Origin: Halocafeteria seosinensis
Taxonomy: Eukaryota > Sar > Bigyra > Bicosoecida
Direction: 5' to 3'
NCBI GenBank assembly: GCA_001687465.1
Contig: LVLI01000173.1
Location: 62,001 to 126,000 of the forward strand
Length of the DNA: 64,000 bases
Positions 9,848-22,100 of this stretch are shown here, piece by piece (position 1 is the first letter of the stretch; every line of letters starts with the position of its first letter). The notes beneath the pieces were generated by a model. It was given only the letters and a program-made list of their open reading frames with translations, was not told the DNA's origin and searched no databases. Position numbers and translations under genes: made by a program.

Positions 9848-12614
9848 ATGTCAGGTAAGCAGGCAGCAGAATGATGTCAGCCAAAGGGGAAGAAATAGCA
9901 GATATGCATGGACATCGTATGGTTTGTTACATCCCTTTTATGCAGGAAGCGACGACACAGCTGGGGTGAAAAGACAAAGTATCATAGGTAAGAGATAACT
10001 GCAGTCTTAGGTCTATAACCCATGGAAGACATCATTCACCGTGCTACTTCCCGTGTGACATTTTCGTTGGTTACATAAGCATGCACTAATTAATACTATT
10101 GTAATGCCGTCTTCCCGTGCAGACGAGGAAGTGGCTCTTTCTGGGCAGGGAGATGTGACATTGTCGAGCCCACCACCAAGTAGTATGTTGAAGCAATTAC
10201 ACTAGCGAGTCTCTACTTTATGCTATTATAATGCTGTCTTCTTGTGCAGATGGAGACATAGCTCGCTCTGGGCAGGAGAGCGCAACGCCATTGAGCTCGG
10301 CATGGAATCGTATGTTCAATCAGCTCCCCTCTTCGGATGTTCATTATTTATACGATTGTAAGCGGTTTACCATGCAGTTGAAGCCATGGCTCGGAAAATA
10401 CAAGAGTTAGAAGAGAGGGAAAAAGAAAGAGAAAGAGAGGTTGCCGAATTGAGAGCGAGAGCTAAAGAAAGAGAAGAGAGAGCTAAAGAAAGAGAGGAGA
10501 GAGCTAAAGAAAGAGAGGTTGCCGAATTGAGAGCAACGCTGCGCTCTGCCGAGCAATTGAGGTCTGGTAAGAAGCAGAAGAAGTACAATAACAGCACTTG
10601 TTATTATGAGCAGTCGACAGTAGAGTGGCTGAAAATGCTACTGCAAAGCAATATTGCCCACCGCAAGATGGCGAAAGATAACAAAAAAAAGTACGAGTTC
10701 AGGGGCGTCATACCTAACAGCCCAGAAAGTGATATCTTAGGACTAATTATTCACGAACTATTTATTGACAAAACTAAAGCCTACCGACGGAGTATCGAAC
10801 GGAAGTTACTGGGGTACCAGCTAGGAGTACTATTGGGAGTGTTTCCGAGAAGGATCGGTAAAACGACTTGGCTTGCGTTTTTGCAGAGTACTCTGGGGCC
10901 AGTGTTTGATGAAAGAAGGTCAGAGTCTTTTTACAATGCGCTGTCAGGACTAAGAGAAGGAGCTTTCTTTCTAGAAGTTCCCATTCGGCCGGTAGTGTTT
11001 TTGGATCTGGTGTCTGTACATGATGTACGTGCTGAGATGGAAAGACTATTTGGGAAATACAGGATCTACAAACTACCAAATTCCAATTCTGACTTCTCCA
11101 CCTATCTTAAAGATAGTATGGAGCTCCTCCAAGAACTGTTCCAGAAAGCAAGAGAAGGGCTATCGCCCGAAGACCGTGAAGATGTCAACTCAGAACTGCT
11201 TGTGTTGATAGACGAGTTTGATGCTCCGTATCGAGCGGCAGAAGCACGGGCTGGAGAAGACAAAGAGCTAAGAAAGCACTATAAAGGGGTTCAAGATTCT
11301 CTGGGAATCGTAATGGCGTCGTTAAAGAGCTTGCTTCACCAACAGAACCAAATAATTTGGGGTGTGTGTATTACCTCGTTGATGCCACTTGGAAAGACTG
11401 GTCTTTCGGAGCTGCAGCTGCATTGTTCTAGTGCGATCACTTTTAAGCAACAACACCACGAGTTGTTTGGTATCTCCGAGAATGAGCTAATGTATACTTT
11501 GGAGCATCATCCAAGCGACACGATGTCATTGAAGGATGTTCTTGAATGGGCAAAATGGGTTGGCGTTGTTAGCGGTACAGCGGATTTGTCCGAGAAATTG
11601 AAGGAGTGGCTTGCTCATCAAATAAATGGGTTTTGTATGGCTTTAGATCGTGATGATGCAAGCTTAAACGCTTTATACAGTCCACTTGATGTCATTGAAA
11701 TTCTTTTGCGAGTGCAAAGTAGGGACTGGCTTAAGGAAGATAAACAGCCCAAAATTCCGGAGTTGCAATGGATTAATTGCTCCAAAGCCACCTACGGAAG
11801 TATGTTGAGTCAGTATATAAACGAGGCAGACTTACGAAACGCCCTGACTGGGGGTGTAGTAGATTACGAATATTTTCAGCAGCGTCAAGTGCTCTCGGAT
11901 TTTTTCACCAACAATCGTAAGGCACATTGTGCAATCCTTTTCTTTTTGGGGTTGCTTCAAGTTACCAAGGTTTACAGAAAGAGAAATGGAGTCCCCGAAA
12001 GAGTTGTTCTAATGCCGCCAGATTATTCACGTAGTTTGCCAGACATTGTCCACATGCTAAATTACGCTTTCCCCACCAGAAGACAATTGCCGGACACTGT
12101 CTTAGACAAGTTTTCGAATGATCATGCAGTGTTGAAAGAAGAGGTCTTGCACTGTGTTCAGGTAGGGTGCCAGCGAGTCAGAACGGATTATGAAGACTAC
12201 GAGGGCGAGGGCGGGGTCAGAGAAATCCCCGTGCAGGATGCTATCTACCTTTGCATGACTGAACGACTTTGTCATCAAAGGAGGCTAAAAGTCTACGTAG
12301 AGAGCTACATAAAGGACGGCTCTAAAAGAATTGATATACGGTGTGTTTTGAATGAGGGTAGGACAGATGAATTCACTATTATCATAGAGGTGAAGATGCA
12401 CTGGTCCAAAACCTTCACCAAGACCAAAGCTTATGAGGCGCTTACACAAGCAGCTGACTACCGACGTCGGCTGAAAAAGTCCCACCAAGAGTGTAGTCTT
12501 CTAGCTGTCGTAGTGGCATGGAAACTCAGAAAGGTGCGAAGCTGGTACGGAGAGTACTCCAATGGTGTTCCAGCGAGCACCGCTCTACCAAATGCAACTA
12601 AAGAAGTCACTTGA
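9848..12614 (+). CDS. AAA-ATPase-like / PD-(D/E)XK nuclease fusion (PF09820-PDDEXK_9 type), five exons
   Basis: Join 9848-9854, 9946-9987, 10123-10182, 10250-10309 and 10378-12614; all introns are phase 1 (91, 135, 67 and 68 nt). The protein is 801 residues. Exons 1-4 encode a Ser/Pro-rich disordered leader of 56 residues. Then comes a charged KER-rich coiled coil (about 61-118). A P-loop GVFPRRIGKTT lies at 210-220, in the RR-x-GK form typical of AAA-ATPase_like proteins, preceded by LFIDKT. A Walker B LLVLIDEFDAP lies at 330-340. The C-terminal nuclease has Asp709 (RIDIR), Glu727 and Lys729 (EVK) and a downstream ALTQAADY, fitting PD-(D/E)XK with all catalytic residues present. Such ATPase-nuclease fusions are common in bacteria, and related P-loop/nuclease pairs occur in eukaryotic Crinkler-type proteins. 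DNA cleavage coupled to ATP hydrolysis is expected; the biological role (defence, effector, selfish element) is open. Confidence 0.88.
10083..10325 (+). repeat. tandemly duplicated 60-nt mini-exon with flanking intron sequence
   Basis: Exon 3 (10123-10182) and exon 4 (10250-10309) are both exactly 60 nt, phase 1, and share SGQ...T.LSS codons. The upstream flanks (TATTGTAATGCCGTCTTCC versus TATTATAATGCTGTCTTCT, then GTGCAG) and the donors (GTATGTTGAA versus GTATGTTCAA) are also alike. Exon plus intron ends were copied as one unit. Confidence 0.85.
10458..10520 (+). repeat. 21-nt tandem repeat (three units) in the coiled-coil coding region
   Basis: Three 21-nt units around AGAGCTAAAGAAAGAGA encode a seven-residue RAKEREE heptad. 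A TTGCCGAATTGAGAGC segment flanks both sides with a 78-nt period, so the coiled coil has grown by slippage of heptad-length units. Confidence 0.85.
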
Positions 12615-13192
12615 GGCTGAAGAAGATGCCTTGTAACAATAACGGTTTCTTGGGCGTCCGTTATAGCGGGACACGTTTACAAGTTGCATTTGTTTGTGAA
12701 ATATGTACTGTAGTTAGCTGTGAAAGGAATTGTGTGATAACGTCAGATTTGTATGGATTTTATCAATTTTACAATCGGAAAAAATTAGAATTCATATGTG
12801 TAGAAATTCAGGAATGCTATATTGGATAAAAATAATATGGTTAGTCGCTGAAAGGAAATGATATACTGTAATGTGCATCACTTTTGGGAAGAAACTAATA
12901 CTCTTATGGTTGGATAGGACATCGCCGTAGATCCTGAGCATCCGCATTGAAGTCCTTGTAAGTAGAAAAGGAACGCCGGTTATCGGTCACATTTAAATTA
13001 AGTACAAGCTGAAGGTAAAATAAAATGTAAATTAATTTTTTTAGTGAAAAAATGAGCAACGAGGAGCACAATACTAAAATCTAGAGGAACAACACAACTG
13101 GAAAACTGCACACAAGAGCAACTAGTTCAACAGTATCATGCTGTAACATTAGTTCCTAAAGAAAACTGTACACAGATACACAACCTGTCATA
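12615..13192. other. convergent intergenic region
   Basis: AT-rich stretch between two genes that converge: the AAA/nuclease gene on + and the giant receptor on -. No ORF of interest is seen; it presumably holds both 3' UTRs. Confidence 0.5.
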
Positions 13193-16100
13193 TTATACAT
13201 TCTCGCCAGGGTGCCGATCTCCTTTGGCTGCAGGTTTCTTAGACTTCCCGGAGGGCGATGACGCCATATAAGGAGCAAACTCTTGACGAAGCCGTCCTGG
13301 CCGAAGACTTTTTACAAGCGCGCCTTGTCCACTCCTGCTGTGGATGCTGTCTTTTCTTTCTCTCATTTTGAGCTCTTTTATCATCTCGCGGGCCTCTGAC
13401 AACTGCTTGCGCAACGAAACGGGATCGTCGTCGTCCGCCGCAGTTTGCTTAGTTGGTCCGGTACTAACTGCTGCTGAAGCCAATGGGTTCATGTGTGTTT
13501 GCAGACTACCATCAGATTCATTTTGTAAAGTATCTGCAGTTTTTGATTTACCGAGTTTAGATGCGTCGATTCTCTTGCCGCACGAACACCACGAAATGAG
13601 TTGCAGTGCCTTGTTAGGATAAAAGGTTGAGAGGAGTTCATAGCCGAAAACGAGGACAAAGTAAATTGAACTCAGTACTACAACGACCATTGCACATACC
13701 CCCAGCGCTTCGTATTCACCCCGGTAGTATTCTAATGATTCTCCAGCAAACCGAGAAGAAAGGAACATAATTCCCGAGAGATTTACAAGAATAGCACAGG
13801 CCAGAAGAACCGCCTCAACCGTATTGAAATCCGTTAGGTACCTGATGATAGGCTCCGATACCAAATGCCGTGACTTGTCTCTGAAGAGCTTCTCTTTTTG
13901 TGCTTCCCAGCCAGTTGGTTTCCCCTTGGACGTTTTTGCGTTCCGTTCCTTAGTAGTGTCCATCGATTGCTGGATCAACATGTGTAATTCATCACCCTCC
14001 CGTACCTTCCGAGCGTGTTCATCGATTACGGTTTGGAAGTCATTCCCGCTCATGTATGGGCGATGCTGCACTTGCATCACGTAAGCTGCAAAGACGACTA
14101 GCAAAGTCATCGACAACTGGTACGTCGGGCTGCTACGAAACATCAAAGAAGTCAGGGCGATCAAAAACTTGCGTAATAATATCATAATCACCCAATACCA
14201 CTTCCCTGGTTTAAACAAGTGATAAAGTCGTTGATACCTTCGGCGGAATACATAGTTAGGGTTCTCGCGGCTAGAATTCCCTGTTCCATGGGCTCGCAGA
14301 ATTTGGTCGTGCTTTACGCGGGCCTTATTTCTTCGAAGAAGTATAAAAGCAAACGCCGGAAACGATATGACATAAAGCAGCAGGGTTAATACTCCTAGAG
14401 GAAATAGCAGTTCAACATGAATGGGACTTTCCCAACATCGGATGTCAGTTCGCCCGGCCATGTAGAGGTTACCATCGGGGGGATCCGTCGGTGCACAGTT
14501 AAAGATATCAAGCGTCATTCGAGTCAGGAAAATGTACAAAATGTACATAATGACTATTACCGACGCAATCAGGGCGTTGACGTGTGTATGTCGCTGTGCC
14601 GCAGGGCGCCGTAGTATAACCAGCTTATATAGGTATTTTGAGACATATATGACAAAAAGGAGTGAAACTGCAGCGAGAGGAAGCCCCATGGTAGCTAACC
14701 ATCGAGTCTGATACTCGGGTGGAGGCTGCATATAACAGTCGGGAGCAGCAAGTTCCAGGTTCAGATTAAAGAACGATAAGACTTGGAGAGCAGTTTCCAT
14801 AGTTGACGGCCACTGAACCCGCGTCCGCGCAAAGAGAGCTAGTACTTGAAAATAGTCGACTCCAATGGTGAAAGCCGCCAGACGGATTCCCTTAGAGTTG
14901 ATGATGTATCCACCGGTCACCGCTCCAACTACAGCTAGGGCCATTAAGACACCCAGGAGCCAAGCATTCTCGGGGCACTTCTTACAGATACCGTTGATAC
15001 GGAAGTGCGAACCTGTTTCGCATGAACTGCACCTTTCGCCAGTGTATCCTTTTGCACACTGATTGTTGCCAACGCAAGCTGTTTTTGGAATACATGGCAA
15101 AAAGACAGGACATTGATCACGATTTTGCCGCTTTGGGTGACAGCGGTCTGACGGGGAGGCATCATGCGTCTTCCACCAGCCTTCTTTAGATCTGGTCTTG
15201 TCAACAAAGCGTTCACCTCCGGGACAGACTGCTCCAGGTTCTTCTTCCTCACAAAACAAACATTGTTCTCCACTCAGACCATTCCAGCCGCGCTTGCATT
15301 CAGTCACAACTTTTTCTAACCAATCAGGAAAAACAAGCTCCTGCTCAGCTACAGAGAGATGAATACTCTTCGCACCGACATCGTCGGGCTGACTCACACA
15401 CGTTGCTTCACCGTGGTCAATCACTTTCGCGTCCTTGCAAGTAACATTTCCTAGTTTTATATCGACGGCACCTCCTCCGGGACCAAAATTGGCGCCATCA
15501 AACGTGATTCGAGTACCCTCAGCGTCGGGCGTGCTCGGTCTGACGTTGCTAATACGAGGAGGATCGAACGAAAAGATCCGCACCATTTGAGATATGCGCC
15601 CACCGATACTAACAGAAACGGCCAAGTTCTCCCCAACTCCTTGAAACAAGGTGCAAACCATGCTCTCATGAGCATCAAAGCCTGGAGGGGTAGGATACTC
15701 TTCTTTGTCGAGGGAGCATTCCTTACCATCGATGAGGGCCTCCTTATCCACCCATGAAGGACCAAAATTCTGGCCGCTGACTTCAATCGGAACTTGTCCG
15801 GTTGTAGGAAAGCAGTCGTGAAACTCCAGGAAACAGTCTTGGTTGTCTCCCGATTGTTCGCAACGCTGTAAAGGAACACAATCCTTTCTTCCTCCTAACC
15901 CGGGTAGCAAACGGTGGACAGCAGTAACAACTGGGGCTTCATAGCTAAACGTTACAGAGTTTTCATAACCTACCGTGTCGCCACCCCAGTGAGAGGGAGA
16001 GACTGCCACCGGAATGTCGGTATCGAAGCCTTCAGGGAGAAGGAATTGGACCTCCGAGTGAGTATAGCTCAGCACTTGCACATGAGGGTAATTTCCAAAG

Positions 16101-19100
16101 GATACATTACCCTCCATGCCAAAATTTTCTCCGGTCAATGTAATCGCAAGAGGACGCCCGTTGCTATCCAAACCACTTGTAGGACCGGTGGAATTGCTGA
16201 TCTCAAAAATTGAGGCCTTTTTATATCTAAACATTTCGGGTTCGAACGTGCGAACCTGGTCTTCCACTACGACTTGCAGCGAGAAAGAATTTCCTTGACC
16301 AATTGGAGGTTTGCATTCGATGAAGCTTTGATTTGATCCCACCACTGTACACAATGCGGGTGAATTGGCTATTCCATCCCCTTTAAAGTATACAGTTACG
16401 TCAGGTTTGAATGTCGCTGGTCCAGTTTCGCCATAGTCACCGGACGGAGGACCAAAATTCGATCCTTGAACGAAAATCCTATAGTCCGAGCTCGGGGAAG
16501 TAGGAATCTCCTCTGGTAATACTGCCAATATGGACGGTGTTTGATACCGGTAGCTGAAGGTGTCCGAATTCTCGAGAGGACCAGTTGAGAAGAAGACGTC
16601 TATATTTCCTCCAGCTCCCTCGGGTAGTACGGCCTCAATCATTGTATGACCATGGTTCAATATCTCAACATCGAAAACCAAGAGGGCACCGATACTCATT
16701 TGTGTGTCATACTCCAGTTCCGAGGAACCAAGATTCTTGCCATGTATCCTCACTTTAGTGCCGGTAGTGGGGATCCCAACAGTTTTCGTATCCGAAAATA
16801 TGCTGAATTCGGCACAAGCGTCTGAATCGTTCAGGAAAATGATATCATCCCCAACACTGTTTACATCAGAAGTACTTGAGACCATTTCAACCAGACAGAT
16901 TTGAGGCTTCGCATAATCAACGTATAGCTCACCACCAGGAGACATCACTTTGGAAACATTCACCCGGACCTGGTGATCATTTCCGATATTAGCAGGCGTG
17001 AGGCAACTGACGTTGCCGATATTCAATCCCTCACTAGATTTACCGACGGAGGTAATCGTGACATTTGTGCATGGCTTATTGCCTATTTTCACCCTCACTG
17101 GTGTGTTACTGGCATCGATTCCGACAACATCAAATAGTTTAAACATTTCTCCGCCTTTAGTAGAAAATGGAGGCCAAGCAACATACTCTTCCTGCCCAGC
17201 AATAGATGGCGACAATTCTTTGAAAGAGATCGAGTCTGTGGTTGAGTTTTGATCCAGGGTTCCTACTCTGACAGAGTTTACCACCGCTTCCAACGCACGC
17301 CTGTTGACGCTCACGTCGCTCTCACCAGTATTGATATAAATGACTATCTGCTCGTGACTATAGTCCTCTTCAGGAACAACAACAAGTTCTTCATTAACAA
17401 ATACGCGGCCGCAGCATGACCTGTTGCCGCACGCTGGACCCGCACAGAAGTTCTGTCCATCGATCGTAACTTTCATTCGGTCCGATCCGGCACGAGGGAG
17501 AGAAGGAGCAACATTTGTTACCTCCGGTGATTTGTAATCGAAGAGGACGAAAGTGGAAAACGTATCTCCAACCTGAACAAATACTGGACGACTGGATCCA
17601 AAACCGTTCTGAAGCTGGAATTGAATAGACTGACTAATGGAATCGAAATGGTCTTCCACGAAGTGTGGTTCAACTGCAATATAGGTTAGGCCATCCAACC
17701 ATCGCTTAATGTCCTCCTCTGACAGCCCTAGATCTTCGACACCGTTTAACCAGCCATTAGGGTCTTCCTGTTGCCTCTGAAGCAAGCGTAGCAGCGTACT
17801 CTGCCAATCATCTAAGCCCTTCTCCATTGTAAGGGTGACGAAATCACCATCTGGATCCATTAACACTTTCACTTGGGTCAAATCAAGCAGGTTGCTTCCA
17901 AAATCATGTCCACGAAGAGATATCGTCGGCATTGTGTTCCTGGCAGACGATATGCTAAATCCTGTAGGACCCTCTTGAGGTTCCATGGAGTGGATTTTCG
18001 GGGGTGCATAGGACGTTAGCCTGAGCGTACCCAAGCTCGACTGTCCAAATATAGTCACGATCCACTGATGTCGTTGGCCATAGCCGGCCACGGTTCGACA
18101 CTGAATACGCCAATGCGAAGTTACGGTGCATTCCTGAGCGATGTATTCGGTTCCTTTCCTTCCATACGTGACTGAATCCAAAAACCTGTCAGAGCCTGGA
18201 GGACCAAAGTTGTCACCTCGTAGCTCTACCCATTCCCCACCCAAAGTGCTGAGGAGGTTTGGATCTGTCCCGTTGATGCCTTCCACACTGGTTACTCTTG
18301 GAGCCGCGTAGGACGTGGTGGCACGCTCTGATTCTTGGTCACCAATTACAATAGACCATGCATGCTCTGTCCCTGCGCCTGGAGCTGTTTCACATTTCAG
18401 TGTTTCATGGTCAAGAACTCGGCAGTTTGGCGCTTCAAACGTCGTTTTCGAGCCTCCATATTCTACAACATCAACGGGAGTATCTTCAGGCCCGAAAAAG
18501 TTACCATGGATGATGACAGTCTCATTCCCGCTAGTGACAAAGCTTTGGACTCCTGCTTTAGCAGACAGTGGCCGACTAAACATGGCTACAACAGGAGGAT
18601 GATAGTTGCTTACTCCATGAAGCTCGTTAGAAAGCTGCCCACCCACCTTTATACGCCAACTATGGTTCTTGCCAACTCCCGGGATAGTCAAACATTCAAT
18701 CGTGACATGAGGGCTTGTGACATGACAGTCTCGTGCTTCGTATTCAAATGCCTCGCCGTATTCGACAAGAATACCATCACCTTCTCCTAGACCAGGACCA
18801 AAATTGTGTCCACTTAATATTACAATTTCATCCCCCTTAGTATCCAGTCCTTGTGGAGACCGCCCCACCATATCGGTTACAGTTTCTAGAACAGGAGGAT
18901 CGTAAGATACAGAAAACTCTGTACCCATGACATTGGATCCCTGCCCTAAGACAGTAACGCTCCATTTTACTTCTTTTCCTAGTCCAGGAGGGAGATTGCA
19001 CATTAATGCTGTATGATTTCCTGAACGACATGAAGCGGAGAACTCCGATTCTTGAGTTGACATCGAAGCCACAACAAGGTCCAAAGATGGTCCAAAATTG

Positions 19101-22100
19101 CTACCTTGCAAACGAAAAGCATCAATAGCACCATTCGTCGGAAAAGTATTTAATAGTGGTTCAATCTTCTCTATGACTGGCGGTGAATAACCAATTGTTG
19201 GAAATCGTACCCAGTCTGACACTTGTGTCCATGTACCCCCCGAACGAGGCACGGTGACACGAATTTCCATACCCAACCCGACGCCTTCCACGGTAAGACA
19301 TTCTATTGCCGATGAATTCAAAACGTCGCACGAAGTAGCTTCCCATGTGGCAGGCCTGGACTGCGGCTCTATGAGTCTATACTCAACGGAAATAGGAGTC
19401 GAAATGAAACTGCTAGCCGAAGTGAGATGAGCAGGGCCAAATCCAGTGCCCCTAATAACGAATGCATCCCCTCCTATGGTAGGTACTGTCTCTTCCCATA
19501 AGTTTATACTCCGTACTGCGGGCCTTTCGAACTTAGTCATTTCTGGAACAGAACCACTGTCTTCGTCGACGTATACCATCCAGCTGATGCTTGCTCCAAC
19601 GCCAGCAGGAACCGTGCACTCGGCAAAGTCATTACGCCAGTGTTCTGAATTGCGTTGCCGTCTGCAGGTGGTATTGACTATCATCATTGCATTTGGAGAA
19701 GTAAGACGAGCAATTACATCAGCATCACGCCAAATTGGACCGATGTCTTTCCCCTCGAAGCGGACTAGAGATCCCCCAGCAGAATGATGATGCGATGGAG
19801 TAGATGATACGGACTGTATCACCAAATCATTTACATTCAATACCTTAATCGTGACGTTTGCTTCGTCTAGTAAACCTTCATCATCTGTTACCCGAATCCG
19901 TAGTTCATGGAGATGCTCCGTTTCATAGTTCAGTCCCTCATCCTCATCTGAAAGTAGACGACCAGCGTGAAAATGGAAGGAAGAATTGGTGCTGCTCGAC
20001 ATGACGGTCAGGGTGTGGGATGCGTCTCTGTTTCTGTCTCGGAACTCAAACGTAGAGGAATCAGCAATGACATGGGAATTTTCAGGAACAGATACCGTAT
20101 ACGAATCTGACTCGAACTCCGGGGGAGTATTTACAAACAGAACGCGTAGCTCAATATCTACCTCGGAATCTAAACCTTCTTCATCACTCGCTCTTAAGAC
20201 GATGTGATACATTGAACGATTGTAAAAGTTTAGCTTGCAACCAGTGAGCACATCTGTAAGCGTTTCGTAGCCATTCCCAGCGTAGCGTACGGAGCCCGCT
20301 ACCAATGGGAGACCACAAGATGCAGGTTCCCCGCTATCTTCTTCACTGATAATTGTTTTGACACTTACGTTGCGTCTGCTAGACGCGTCCGGATCGAATA
20401 TTCTGCCCTCCATAAGCATAAATCCTACAGGGCGATCCTCTTCAACTTCCAAAGTGAGACGTGGTGGAAGACCTTGAAACACAGGTCTTTCTGCCACGTC
20501 TTCCACAGAGAGAATAAGCGTCCCTTCCACACGGAGCCCGACTGAATCTACACATGCAATTCGAAGTTCTGCGACTACCGCAGACAGGGTTTCGTAGTCT
20601 AGCGCTTCCGGATTCAGTACTTCTAACTTCCCGTTTTCACGGACGACGCGAAAAATGTCCTCGTAAACGGATGGAAAGGTCCCCAACAGTTGAAAATCGA
20701 CACCAATTTGATTGGGATCGTTGCATGTAGGTTCAAACCCCTCGTACACGCCAGAAGAGTGCTCGGGTATAGTCCTCTTAATGGTTTCTCCATTTTCAAA
20801 GGGTGCAGTATCACCAACCCACTCCGGTTTGGTGTCAATGTTACGAATATGAACGAAGTGGGTGCCCCTATCTGTAAGCCCCGTGGAGTCGATCACATCA
20901 GCTTCAAAAGAAAATATCGAACCAACATCCGCTCTCGTAAGGTTTACGGACGCATCACTGAAGAACCACACTTCACCTGACCCAGTAATGTCAATAAACT
21001 CGGGGCTGCGAACGGTGACAAAATGCAGATCGTCATCAAAATCCGGATCACTAGCTGTGAGGGAGCCCAGAAGTGTGTTACTGCCGGCGAAAATGTTCAG
21101 TGTAAAGTTTTGTGCTACAGGCTTGAACGAAGGAGCATCAGGAGCATCAGTCACCTCGACGAAGATACTTGCCTCGCTGCTGACGCCGTTCCTGGTATCG
21201 GAAACGCGGATGCGTACTTCCGATGTCAAGTCATCCGGAAATAATGACTCGTAATCTGGGAAATAACCGGACGCGACAGCTATTTGCCCGGAATTCGTAT
21301 CTACAGTAAATTTAGTTCGGTGTGAAATCTGATGAAACTCGTATTCTCCTGGTTCAGATGCAAACTGAAGTCCAGATCCACTATAGATATCAGGATCATC
21401 GAAGGAGACATTTCCGAAAAAACCGTCGCGATCGGTGGTACCTTCTTCGACAAGAAATGTTTGGTGTGGAATAATCGGTGGCTCAGGGACATCCACTACA
21501 TGCACTGGTATTGTCGCTTGAGTAGAGAGTGAAGGCGCGCCATTGTCTTGTGCTCTAATCATCACATCCCCCTTTTGGACACTTTCAAAGTTGAAGGAGC
21601 TGTCACTTCTTAGACGCAGTTCCCCTGTAGTTGTCCCAATAACGAAGTGTTTCGAGAACCAATCCACCGATATTATTTCGTAAAATAACTGATGATTTTC
21701 CTGGAACTCCCGGTCTTTGTCGCAGAACAGACGGGATATATTAGCGACGAAAGCCCCAAAGACCAGTTCCTTCACCTGTAGGATTTCATCTTTTAAATCA
21801 AAGCGTGGGCGCGAATTAGCCCGTTGGATTTGAAATATCACGGGTGTTGGCTCCGATACTGTAGGACCTAGCATATTGTCGCTACGGTCAACCACATCCG
21901 CTTTTACAAAAAGTTGTACCCATTCATCCCCTTTGCTACACCCGAGGCACCTTGTGGGATGAGAGCACCGTACAGACTCGAAGTCTGCGTCGGGGCGAAT
22001 TCTCACAGTCCCGTTATCAAGAAGTTTGAGACGCTGTTCGTCGTCTCCCAGTCTGTTTGAAGTAATATTGAGCAAGCGGTAAGCGAATACATCGCCAGTT

